This document shows positions 50,312 through 58,104 of a stretch of DNA of 64,000 nt, in pieces. Positions within the stretch are counted from its first letter, which is position 1, and each line of letters opens with the position of its first letter. The DNA lies in assembly GCF_001545075.1 (NCBI RefSeq), contig NZ_FCOB02000020.1, positions 98,168 through 162,167 of the forward strand, given 5' to 3'. Below the pieces are notes generated by a model. It made no database searches and was not told where the DNA came from. It saw only the letters and a program-made list of their open reading frames with translations. The stretch is from Caballeronia ptereochthonis (GTDB lineage Bacteria; Pseudomonadota; Gammaproteobacteria; Burkholderiales; Burkholderiaceae). Made by a program: the position numbers and the translations under genes.

Positions 50312-50724
50312 GCCACGCCAATCTCGTCGACGCGCTCGCCTATATCGAAGCCAATTTCGACAAGACAGTGAGCCTCGCGCAGCTCGCGGATCTCTCGGCG
50401 CTGAGCGTATCGCGCTTCGCGACCGTGTTTCGCGAGCAATTCGGGCTTTCGCCGTACAAGTACCTGTGCGAACTGCGTGTGCGGCGTGCGCAGACGTTGT
50501 TGCTTGCGGGCGTGCCGGGATCGGTCGTCGCGACTGAAGTGGGCTTCTTCGATCAGAGCCATCTGGCGCGGCATTTCAAGCGCTTTTGCGGCCTGACGCC
50601 CAGCGCTTTCGTGGAGCGCACGCGTAGCAAGGCGTGTTCAGCCGAGCGCGATGCCGGTCTGCTCAAGCGCGCCGCGCAGCCCGAGCGCAGGGTATTTGCT
50701 TTCGACGATGCGCATGTCGCTTAA
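50308..50724 (+). CDS. AraC-type DNA-binding protein without sensor domain
   Basis: The 138-residue protein starts with ATGA overlap and consists of the AraC-type double helix-turn-helix: FDKTVSLAQLADLSALSVSR, FGLSPYKYLCELRVRRAQTL and VATEVGFFDQSHLARHFKRF. No N-terminal effector-binding domain is present, as in MarA/SoxS, where activity is set by protein amount. Being last in the transporter-oxidase operon, it would be made in proportion to it and could act as a positive loop. Its last ~30 codons overlap the end of the LysR gene on the other strand by 87 bases, so the C-terminal tail may be recent. Confidence 0.8.
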   Translation: MSHANLVDALAYIEANFDKTVSLAQLADLSALSVSRFATVFREQFGLSPYKYLCELRVRRAQTLLLAGVPGSVVATEVGFFDQSHLARHFKRFCGLTPSAFVERTRSKACSAERDAGLLKRAAQPERRVFAFDDAHVA

Positions 50725-51609
50725 GGCTTCCTGGATGATCCACGCGCGCACATCGGCGACGATGGGTCTCAAAGGCCGATTCGGCGGCGTGAGCAGACAA
50801 CAGCGCCGGCTCGTGACGATCAATTCTTCTTCGGCAGGCACGAGCGCGCCTTGCGCGAGCCAATGCGACGTCACGTTCAACCAGCCGAGCGCGATGCCCT
50901 GCCCGAGCAGCGCGGCCTGCACGACGATCGCATAGTCGTTGAAGCTCAGCATGCCCGCGGCGTGGCGCTCTCTTGAAGCGAACGCACGAAAGCGCTCATG
51001 CCAGCCGCGCTCCTCATCATCCATGACGATGACGGTATCGCCGTGCACACGCCCCGCTTCCGTTTGCGCAAGCTCGTGATAACGCGGATTGCACAAAGGC
51101 AGCAGCGTTTCGGGCATCACGAGCACGGCGTTTTCGTCGATATCCTCGTCGTGCAGAAAGCGCATGCCGAGATCGACGTCAACGAGCGGCCCGCCGATGC
51201 GTCCCGATATCAGCTGGAACCGCAGATCGACGGAAGGAAACGCCTGATTCAGGCGGCTCATGCGCGGCATCAGCCAATGCGTGGTGAAGCCGGTGGAAAC
51301 GGAAAGCGTGACCGTTTCGACGCCCGTCGCGCGCGCCTCGATCTCGCGGATTGCGCTTTCGATTCCGCTGAAGCCTTCGGAAATCTTGCGATAGAGAATC
51401 TTGCCGCTTTCCGTCAGCTCGATACCGCCGCGCACGCGCTCGAAGAGCCGCACGCCGATATGGTCTTCCATGCGCGCGAGCATGCGGCTGACCGCAGGCT
51501 GACTGACATAGAGCTCCTGCGCGGCGCGCGTGAAATTCCCGCAGCGCGCGGCCGCTTCGAACACGAAAAGCGCGTTCGCGCTGGGCAGTTTCTTGCGGAG
51601 GTTTGGCAT
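50638..51609 (-). CDS. LysR-family regulator (GcvA-like)
   Basis: The 323-residue protein begins LRKKLPSANALFVFEAAARC with helix-turn-helix AAQELYVSQPAVSRMLARME, the GcvA-type form. The effector domain contains VTLSVSTGFTTHWLMPRMSR, LRFQLISGRIGGPLVDVDLG and AALLGQGIALGWLNVTSHWL. It lies between modules A and B, divergent from the module B ATPase with a 102-bp gap, so it is a candidate regulator of module B and perhaps of the convergent module A. A headless relative lies at 35825-36640. The intact copy shows what was lost there. Confidence 0.9.
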   Translation of the reverse strand: MPNLRKKLPSANALFVFEAAARCGNFTRAAQELYVSQPAVSRMLARMEDHIGVRLFERVRGGIELTESGKILYRKISEGFSGIESAIREIEARATGVETVTLSVSTGFTTHWLMPRMSRLNQAFPSVDLRFQLISGRIGGPLVDVDLGMRFLHDEDIDENAVLVMPETLLPLCNPRYHELAQTEAGRVHGDTVIVMDDEERGWHERFRAFASRERHAAGMLSFNDYAIVVQAALLGQGIALGWLNVTSHWLAQGALVPAEEELIVTSRRCCLLTPPNRPLRPIVADVRAWIIQEALSDMRIVESKYPALGLRGALEQTGIALG

Positions 51610-51629
51610 GACTTCATGTTATGCCCGAT

Positions 51630-51673
51630 CCAACAATTTTGGAATTGCCGTCAAAAACATCGCGACTTAGTAT
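51630..51673 (+). promoter_or_regulatory. Candidate promoter and LysR site of module B
   Basis: TTGCCG (51645-51650) and TAGTAT (51668-51673) are spaced by 17 bp, 38 bases before the ATPase start codon at 51712. Just upstream an inverted repeat CCAA-N5-TTGG (51630-51642) overlaps the edge of the -35 region, where an activating LysR protein would bind. Both boxes deviate from consensus, which suits an activated promoter. Confidence 0.4.
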
Positions 51674-51711
51674 TTTCCCAACCCCCTCTCCTTGACGATG
51701 AGACGAACGCC

Positions 51712-52788
51712 ATGGACGCACGCGCGAAAACCGGAGTCTCGATCAAGTCCGCCACCAAGCGCTACGGCGCGCTGACGGCGCTCGACGACGTATCGCTCGA
51801 TATCGCGCCGGGCGAGTTCGTCTCGCTGCTCGGCCCCTCGGGCTCGGGCAAGACGACGCTGCTCGGCATCCTCGGCGGCTTTGTTCAACCGACTTCGGGC
51901 AGCGTGTGGGTAGGCGAGCGCGACATTACATTTGCGCCGCCTCACAAGCGCGACATCGGTATCGTGTTTCAGAACTACGCGCTCTTTCCGCACATGACCG
52001 TCGGCGAGAACGTGGCGTTCTCGCTGCGGGCGCGGCACGAGCCGAAATCGACATGGGCGAAGTGTGTTGCCGAAGCGCTCGCGATGGTCGAGCTCAAAGG
52101 CTACGAAGGCCGCGGCATTCATCAGCTCTCCGGCGGACAGAAGCAGCGCGTGGCGCTGGCGCGCGCGATCGTGTTCCAGCCGCAACTCATCCTGATGGAC
52201 GAACCGCTCTCCGCGCTCGACAAGCAATTGCGCGAGACCATGCAGATCGAATTGCGCCGGCTGCATCGCCAGCTTGGCGCGACCATCGTCAACGTGACGC
52301 ACGATCAGCGCGAGGCGCTCACGATGAGCGATCGCGTGGCCGTGCTGAAGGACGGCCGGCTCGTGCAGATCGACACGCCCGAACGCCTGTATGACCGCCC
52401 TTGCGATGCGTTTGTCGCGAGCTTCATCGGCGAGGCGACGATGCTCGACGTCACGCGCGCCGGCGACGATGCCGTGCGTCTCGGCGATACCGTCCTGCGC
52501 ACCGCACACGCCTTGCCGCGCGGCGATAAGCTGCTGCTCGCCGTGCAGACGGAAAAGCTCGTCATCGACGGCGAGAACCGTCATGCAAACGCGAACCGCC
52601 TTTCGTGCCGCGTCACCGAAGTGCTTTATCAGGGCGAGAGCCTGCGTGTGTTCGCCGCGCTCGCCGATGGCACCGCCATCAGCCTTCGACAGCCCGGCAG
52701 CCATGACGCGCGCCGGCGCATTCCCGCGCCGGGGGCGTCGATGATCGTCGCGCTCGATCCGCAGGACACGATCGTCGTGTCGGCCTGA
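51712..52788 (+). CDS. Polyamine-type ABC transporter ATPase, PotA-like (module B)
   Basis: The 358-residue protein has Walker A GPSGSGKTT (41-49), Q-loop IVFQNYALFPHMTVGENVAF, signature LSGGQKQR, Walker B LILMDEPLSALD and H-loop VTHDQREA. A C-terminal TOBE-like regulatory domain follows (LSCRVTEVLYQGESLRVFAA). This is the CUT/POPT layout of spermidine/putrescine and iron(III)/2-aminoethylphosphonate importers. Its permeases are at 54906 and 55814; the binding protein is on the opposite strand at 59851. The long upstream frame is antisense to the LysR gene. Confidence 0.92.
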   Translation: MDARAKTGVSIKSATKRYGALTALDDVSLDIAPGEFVSLLGPSGSGKTTLLGILGGFVQPTSGSVWVGERDITFAPPHKRDIGIVFQNYALFPHMTVGENVAFSLRARHEPKSTWAKCVAEALAMVELKGYEGRGIHQLSGGQKQRVALARAIVFQPQLILMDEPLSALDKQLRETMQIELRRLHRQLGATIVNVTHDQREALTMSDRVAVLKDGRLVQIDTPERLYDRPCDAFVASFIGEATMLDVTRAGDDAVRLGDTVLRTAHALPRGDKLLLAVQTEKLVIDGENRHANANRLSCRVTEVLYQGESLRVFAALADGTAISLRQPGSHDARRRIPAPGASMIVALDPQDTIVVSA

Positions 52789-52858
52789 TTTCTTTCACCG
52801 CCTGTGCACGGGCGATTTCGTCGTCGCGTATCAAACGCAAACTGCAAAGGATGAAGCA

Positions 52859-53572
52859 ATGAATCTCACCGATTTCAAGGTCCTGACCTTCGATGTCGTC
52901 GGCACGCTGATCAACTTCGAAAAGGGCGTGCTCGATTCGGTGCGCCGGCTGGGCGGGCCGAAGGCGAAGGACCTGACCGATGATCAGATCTTCGAGCCGT
53001 ACATGGAAGGGCGCGCGAAATATCCCGGCCGTTCGAGCCACGAGATGGCGAATGTGTATCTGCATCTCGCGAAGCAGCTCGGCTTGCCGGATGACGCGCA
53101 ATCCGCCGCCGCGTTCCAGCGCGACGTGCTCGAATGGCCCGCGTTCGAAGACTCGGTCGCTGCGTTGAAGCGCTTGCGCAAGCACTTTCGCCTCGTGGCG
53201 ATGACGAACGCGGACCGCGTCGCGTTGTCGGCTTATGCGCACACGCTCGGCAATCCGTTCGACGATACCGTGTGCTGCGATGAAACCGGCGTCGCCAAGC
53301 CCGATCCGCAATTCTTCGCATACAACCGCGGACGTCAGGCCGCATTCGGCTACAAGTTCGAGGAGATCCTGCATACGGCGCAGAGCCAGTACCACGACAT
53401 CGGCGTCGCGACGAGGCTCGGTTATGCGACGTGCTGGATCGAGCGGCGTCAGGGCATGAAGGGCTTCGGTGCGACGCCGGTGCCCGAAGCCGTCACGACG
53501 CCGACCTTCAGGTTCGCGACGCTCGCCGCCCTCGCGGATGCCGTCGACGGCGAAGTGCGCGCTGCTGCGTGA
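52859..53572 (+). CDS. HAD-superfamily hydrolase, second copy (module B)
   Basis: The 237-residue protein has nucleophile Asp12 in VLTFDVVGTLINF, motif II threonine in VAMTNADR (116), Lys147 in VAKPDPQFF and motif IV LHTAQSQYHDIGVATRLGYA (171-190). The latter matches the position of HVSSSLRYD in the module A copy. As there, the Asn/Asp pair of haloacid dehalogenases is absent and position +2 after the nucleophile (Val14) cannot serve as phosphatase acid. The two HAD proteins therefore form a subfamily that travels with FAD amine oxidases. Function unknown; removal of a phosphate or repair of an off-pathway metabolite are possibilities. Confidence 0.83.
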   Translation: MNLTDFKVLTFDVVGTLINFEKGVLDSVRRLGGPKAKDLTDDQIFEPYMEGRAKYPGRSSHEMANVYLHLAKQLGLPDDAQSAAAFQRDVLEWPAFEDSVAALKRLRKHFRLVAMTNADRVALSAYAHTLGNPFDDTVCCDETGVAKPDPQFFAYNRGRQAAFGYKFEEILHTAQSQYHDIGVATRLGYATCWIERRQGMKGFGATPVPEAVTTPTFRFATLAALADAVDGEVRAAA

Positions 53573-53574
53573 CG

Positions 53575-54909
53575 ATGCGCGCTCCCAGCACACCGCTGCG
53601 TCCGCAACCCGAATCGCTGTGGCGAGCGATGGCCGCGCGCGTGCCGACGATGGACGCGCCCGTTTCCACCGGCGCGCCGCTCGCTCGGGATATCGACATG
53701 GAAGTGGCGGTCGTCGGCGCGGGATATTCGGGCTTGAGCGCCGCGTATGCGCTGCAAAAGCGTGGCGTGCAATGTGCGGTGCTCGATGCGAATCCCGTGG
53801 GCTGGGGCGCGAGCGGGCGCAATGGCGGCGTGGTGTCGTCGAAGTTTCGCCTGTCGTTTCCGGCGATCGCGAGCGCGCATGGCGTCGATGTCGCGAAGCG
53901 CATGCATCGGCTCGCGCATGACGGTGTGCGTGCCGTGGAAGCGTACATCGACGAATTCGGGCTGGAGCGCGCGTGCTTCGAGCACACGGGCAGCTTGCGC
54001 TGCGCGCATACGGAGCGCGCGCTGGCATCGATACATGCCGAAGCGGATTGGCTGCGCACGACGCTCAACGATACGTCGATGACCGTGCAATCGCGCGCGG
54101 AAGTGGAATACGAAACAGGCTCGAAGGCTTTCGTCGGCGGCGTGCTGAGTGCGGACGCGGGCACGATTCTGCCGCTCGAATACGTACGCGGCATCGCGGC
54201 GGCCTTGACCGCACGCGGCGTGCCGATTTACGAAGCGACGCCCGTCATCGACATGTCGCGCGCGCAGGATGGCCGCGTCGTGCTGCGAACGCCGGGCGGA
54301 ATGGTGCGCGCGAAACAGGTGATCGTGGCGACGAACGCGTATTCGAATCTGACCGGTGCCACCGCTTCGTATCATCGTGAGCTCGTGCCGTTCAGGAGCG
54401 CGATGATCGCCACCGCGCCCTTATCACCGGAGCTGGACGCGCAGTTGATGGTCAATCGCCGCAGCTATACCGAAACGCGCCGCATGATGAAGTGGTTCCG
54501 CAAGGCCGACGGCCGCATGCTGTTCGGCGGCCGCGACGCGTTCGGCAAGGAAGGCGAGCCCACCGGCTTCGATGCGCTGCAACGCGCGATGGTCGCGCTC
54601 TTTCCGCAATTGAAGGGCGTGCCGGTGGAATATCGCTGGTCGGGTTATGTCGGCATGACGTTCAATGCCCTGCCGCACGTCGGCCGCAGCGACGATGCGA
54701 CCACGTTCTGTCTCGGCTACAACGGCGCGGGCGTGGCGATGGCGAGTCTGATCGGCCAGCACGCGGCGGCGCTCGCGCTCGGTGAGAAGCCCGAGCTCGC
54801 GCTGCTCGCGCAGGACGGATTGCGGCCCGTGCCGTTTCACGCGCTGCGCGCGCCGGGTGTGAGGCTCGTCGCCGCGTGGTATCAGTTTCTAGACGCCGTG
54901 GGTGCATGA
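53575..54909 (+). CDS. FAD-dependent amine/amino-acid oxidase, PuuB-like, second copy (module B)
   Basis: The 444-residue protein has MEVAVVGAGYSGLSAAYALQ at the FAD site and the family signature GWGASGRNGGVVSSKFRLSF, matching GGGASGRNGGQCNTGVAQDY of the module A enzyme. The C-terminus has YNGAGVAMASLIGQHAAALA. The start chosen is the ATG at 53575; an in-frame GTG at 53569 overlaps the HAD stop and is possible. It oxidises an amine, probably the cargo of the polyamine-type transporter encoded around it. Its stop overlaps the first permease start by ATGA. Confidence 0.87.
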   Translation: MRAPSTPLRPQPESLWRAMAARVPTMDAPVSTGAPLARDIDMEVAVVGAGYSGLSAAYALQKRGVQCAVLDANPVGWGASGRNGGVVSSKFRLSFPAIASAHGVDVAKRMHRLAHDGVRAVEAYIDEFGLERACFEHTGSLRCAHTERALASIHAEADWLRTTLNDTSMTVQSRAEVEYETGSKAFVGGVLSADAGTILPLEYVRGIAAALTARGVPIYEATPVIDMSRAQDGRVVLRTPGGMVRAKQVIVATNAYSNLTGATASYHRELVPFRSAMIATAPLSPELDAQLMVNRRSYTETRRMMKWFRKADGRMLFGGRDAFGKEGEPTGFDALQRAMVALFPQLKGVPVEYRWSGYVGMTFNALPHVGRSDDATTFCLGYNGAGVAMASLIGQHAAALALGEKPELALLAQDGLRPVPFHALRAPGVRLVAAWYQFLDAVGA

Positions 54910-55817
54910 TGACGACAGCCAAACGGATTCTCCAGGACACCGCCGTGATGCATGCCGCCACGATCGATCCCTCGGTGCGCCATCAGCGACGCGAAGATCG
55001 CGCGATGCTGCTGCTGATGGCGCCCGCGCTTCTCGTCGTCGTGGTGCTGCTGGTCGTGCCGCTCGCGTGGCTATCGTGGCAGTCGATCTATCACGATGGC
55101 GTCTTCTCGCTCGTGAACTACCGGCGCATTTTCACGGGCGCCTATCTCGATACGTTTCTGCTGACCTTCAAGCTGAGCTTCATCGTGACGGGCATCACGC
55201 TGCTGCTCGGCTATCCGGTCGCCTATTTCGCGGCATCGATATCGCCGCGATGGAGCGCGCTCGTGCTCGGCATGGTCATCCTGCCGTTCTGGACCAGCGT
55301 GCTCGTGCGCACGTATGCATGGCTCGTGCTGTTGCAGCGCACGGGCCTCATCAACAAGGCGCTGCTCGGCATGGGTCTGATCGATCGCCCGTTGCAGCTT
55401 TCGTATAACCAGTTCGGCACGATCATCGCGATGGTGCATATCCTGCTGCCGTTCATGGTGCTGCCGCTCTATTCCGCGATGCAGAAGATTCCGCCGAATC
55501 TCTCGCAAGCGGGCGCGAGCCTCGGCGGCTCGCCGTTGCACGTGTTCTGGCGCGTGTTCCTGCCGCTTTCGATGAGCGGCGTGCTCGCGGGCGTGACGCT
55601 CGTGTTCGTGCTGTGCCTCGGCTTCTACATCACGCCGGAACTGATGGGCGGCGGCAAGTCGATGATGGTCTCGATGATCGTCAGCCGCAACGTCGAGATC
55701 TATAACAGTTGGGGCGCGGCGAGCGCGGTGAGCGTGGTGCTGCTCATCTGCGTGTTTGCGATCTTCCATGCCGCGAGCCGCGTGATTCCGCTGGAAAGGA
55801 CGCTGGGGGCGAAATGA
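54906..55817 (+). CDS. Polyamine-type ABC transporter permease 1, PotB-like (module B)
   Basis: The 303-residue inner-membrane protein starts at 54906 (ATGA overlap; ATG at 54909 is next). It has six hydrophobic segments starting with MLLLMAPALLVVVVLLVVPL. The permease motif QAGASLGGSPLHVFWRVFLP contacts the ATPase. WTSVLVRTYAWLVLLQRTGL is typical of the PotB/spermidine group. It pairs with the PotC-like subunit that overlaps its end. Confidence 0.92.
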   Translation: MMTTAKRILQDTAVMHAATIDPSVRHQRREDRAMLLLMAPALLVVVVLLVVPLAWLSWQSIYHDGVFSLVNYRRIFTGAYLDTFLLTFKLSFIVTGITLLLGYPVAYFAASISPRWSALVLGMVILPFWTSVLVRTYAWLVLLQRTGLINKALLGMGLIDRPLQLSYNQFGTIIAMVHILLPFMVLPLYSAMQKIPPNLSQAGASLGGSPLHVFWRVFLPLSMSGVLAGVTLVFVLCLGFYITPELMGGGKSMMVSMIVSRNVEIYNSWGAASAVSVVLLICVFAIFHAASRVIPLERTLGAK

Positions 55818-56623
55818 CGCAAATGAGGAACTCACTTTCGTTGGGTCGCGTGACGCTCGGCGCATCGGTGATGCTGATTCTCGCGTTTCTGATGATTCCG
55901 GTGGTCATCGTCGTGCCGCTGTCATTCTCCGACGCACGTTTCCTGACGTTTCCGCCGCCAGGTTATTCGCTGCGCTGGTATCACGCGTTCTTCGACAACC
56001 CCGCGTGGATCGATGCCGCCAAGACGACCTTCGCGGCTTCGACGTGCGCGGCTTTGATCGCGACGCCGGTCGGCATCGCAGCGGCATACGGCATTCAGTA
56101 CGGGTCGCATTGGTCCTTGCGCTATCTGCGCACGCTGCTGATGCTGCCGTTGATGGTGCCGATCATCATCGTCGCGGTGGGCGTGTTTTTCGTGTTCACG
56201 CAGATGGGCTATGTGAACACGCTGGGCGGGCTCGTCATCGCGGATACGATGCTCGGCCTGCCTTATGTGCTGATCTCGGTCGGCGCGGATTTGCGCACGT
56301 TCGATCGCACGCAGGAGATGGTCGCGCGCAGTCTCGGCATGAATCGCTTTCGCGCGTTCATGGTGGTGACGCTGCCGCAGATCAAGGCCAGCGTGATCTC
56401 CGGCGCGGTGTTCGTGTTCATTCAGGCGCTCGATGAAACGGTCGTCGCGCTGTTCATTTCCGGCGGCAACAATCAGACGCTCACGCGCCGCATGTTCGTC
56501 ACGTTGCGTGATGAAATCGATCCGACCATTGCCGCCATCAGCACGATGTTGACGGCGTTGACACTGTGCCTCGTGATGATCGTGGTCGTGAGCCGGCGTT
56601 CTTCCGCCGCGGCCCGGACCTGA
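55814..56623 (+). CDS. Polyamine-type ABC transporter permease 2, PotC-like (module B)
   Basis: The 269-residue protein begins at 55814 with ATGA overlap. Helix 1 (LILAFLMIPVVIVVPLSFSD), the PotC-type segment FPPPGYSLRWYHAFFDNPAW and the coupling motif ARSLGMNRFRAFMVVTLPQI identify it. FIQALDETVVALFISGGNNQ near the end is a hallmark of the spermidine/putrescine group. It completes the membrane channel of module B. Confidence 0.92.
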   Translation: MTQMRNSLSLGRVTLGASVMLILAFLMIPVVIVVPLSFSDARFLTFPPPGYSLRWYHAFFDNPAWIDAAKTTFAASTCAALIATPVGIAAAYGIQYGSHWSLRYLRTLLMLPLMVPIIIVAVGVFFVFTQMGYVNTLGGLVIADTMLGLPYVLISVGADLRTFDRTQEMVARSLGMNRFRAFMVVTLPQIKASVISGAVFVFIQALDETVVALFISGGNNQTLTRRMFVTLRDEIDPTIAAISTMLTALTLCLVMIVVVSRRSSAAART

Positions 56624-56641
56624 TTCTCCACTACTCAAGAT

Positions 56642-58069
56642 ATGCGACATCTACAGCAGTTCTATATCGACGGCGAATGGGTCGAGCCGTTGGGCAGCGC
56701 ACGTCTGGCTGTAATCGATCCGAGCACGGAAGAATCGATCGGCGAGCTCGCGCTCGGCGATGCGCGCGATGCCGAGCGCGCGGTGGCGGCGGCGCGGCGT
56801 GCTTTTGCGTCGTTTTCCAGGACACGCATCGAGGAACGCGTTGCGTTGCTCGAACGCATTCTCGAAGCGTATCTCGCGCGCTACGACGAGATGGCCGATG
56901 TCATCACGCGCGAGATAGGCGCGCCGAGAAAGCTCTCGCATGCGTGGCAGGCCGCGCTGGGCAAGCGGCATCTGGAAGAAACGCTGCGCACGGTCGAGCG
57001 GTTTCAATGGCAGCGCAAGAAGGGCACGACGCTCGTCAATCACGAGCCCGTGGGCGTGGCCGCCCTCATCACGCCATGGAACTGGCCGATCAACCAGATC
57101 GTATGCAAGGTTGCGCCTGCGCTTGCGGCGGGGTGCGCGGTGGTGCTGAAGCCGAGCGAAGTGTCGCCGATGAATGCGGTGCTGTTCGCCGAAATCATGG
57201 GCGCAGCGGGCGTCCCCAGGGGCGTCTTCAATCTCGTGAATGGCGATGGGCCGACCGTCGGCGCCGCACTCAGCGCACATCCGGATGTCGACATGGTGTC
57301 GTTCACCGGATCGACGCGCGCGGGCATCGAGATTGCGAAGCTGGCCGCGCCGACCGTGAAGCGCGTGCATCAGGAACTGGGAGGGAAGTCGGCGAACATT
57401 CTGCTCGACGATGCCGATTTCGAAGCGGCGGTTACTGCTGGCGTGAACGCGTGCTTCAGCAACAGCGGACAGTCATGCAACGCGCCGACGCGCATGCTCG
57501 TGCCTGCGTCGCGTCACGATGAAGCGGTGGGGATTGCCTTGCGCGCCGCGCAGAAACATCGCGTCGGACCGGCAAGCGATCCGGACACGACGATGGGTCC
57601 TGTCGTCAGCGACGTGCAGTTCGGGCGCGTGCAGCGGCTGATCGGCGTGGGCATCAAGGAAGGCGCTTCGCTGGTGACAGGCGGCCTCGGGCGGCCTGAT
57701 GGGCTCGAACGCGGCTTTTACGTGAAGCCGACTGTCTTCGCAAACGTCAGTCCGTCGATGACGATCGCGCGCGAGGAGATTTTCGGGCCCGTGCTCGCGA
57801 TCATGCCGTATCGCGACGAGGAAGATGCGATTGCCATCGCCAACGACACGCCTTATGGTCTGGCGGCGTACGTGCAGTCCGGGAATCAGGAGCGCGCGCG
57901 TCGTGTCGCGCTCAGGATGCGCGCCGGGAGCGTCTATGTGAACTACCCGGCCTGGGATGCGGGCTCGCCGTTTGGCGGTTACAAGCAGTCCGGCAATGGG
58001 CGCGAATACGGCGAGTGGGGGCTGGAGGCGTTTCTCGAAGTGAAGGGGATCGTCGGTTACGGCGAGTGA
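56642..58069 (+). CDS. Aldehyde dehydrogenase (module B)
   Basis: The 475-residue enzyme shows VAALITPWNWPINQIVCKVA, SFTGSTRAGIEIAKLAAPTV, the catalytic glutamate in HQELGGKSANILLDDADFEA and catalytic cysteine in NSGQSCNAPTRMLVPASRHD, then EEIFGPVLAIMPYRDEEDAI. It oxidises an aldehyde with NAD(P)+. It lies 18 bp after the second permease and closes the plus-strand operon of module B, which mirrors the ALDH-HAD-oxidase group of module A. It is only distantly related to the ALDH at 38316. It converges with the GMC gene, 35 bp away. Confidence 0.9.
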   Translation: MRHLQQFYIDGEWVEPLGSARLAVIDPSTEESIGELALGDARDAERAVAAARRAFASFSRTRIEERVALLERILEAYLARYDEMADVITREIGAPRKLSHAWQAALGKRHLEETLRTVERFQWQRKKGTTLVNHEPVGVAALITPWNWPINQIVCKVAPALAAGCAVVLKPSEVSPMNAVLFAEIMGAAGVPRGVFNLVNGDGPTVGAALSAHPDVDMVSFTGSTRAGIEIAKLAAPTVKRVHQELGGKSANILLDDADFEAAVTAGVNACFSNSGQSCNAPTRMLVPASRHDEAVGIALRAAQKHRVGPASDPDTTMGPVVSDVQFGRVQRLIGVGIKEGASLVTGGLGRPDGLERGFYVKPTVFANVSPSMTIAREEIFGPVLAIMPYRDEEDAIAIANDTPYGLAAYVQSGNQERARRVALRMRAGSVYVNYPAWDAGSPFGGYKQSGNGREYGEWGLEAFLEVKGIVGYGE

Positions 58070-58104
58070 CGCGCACGAAGCCGTTCTTAGGTTTCTTGCC
58101 CGGG

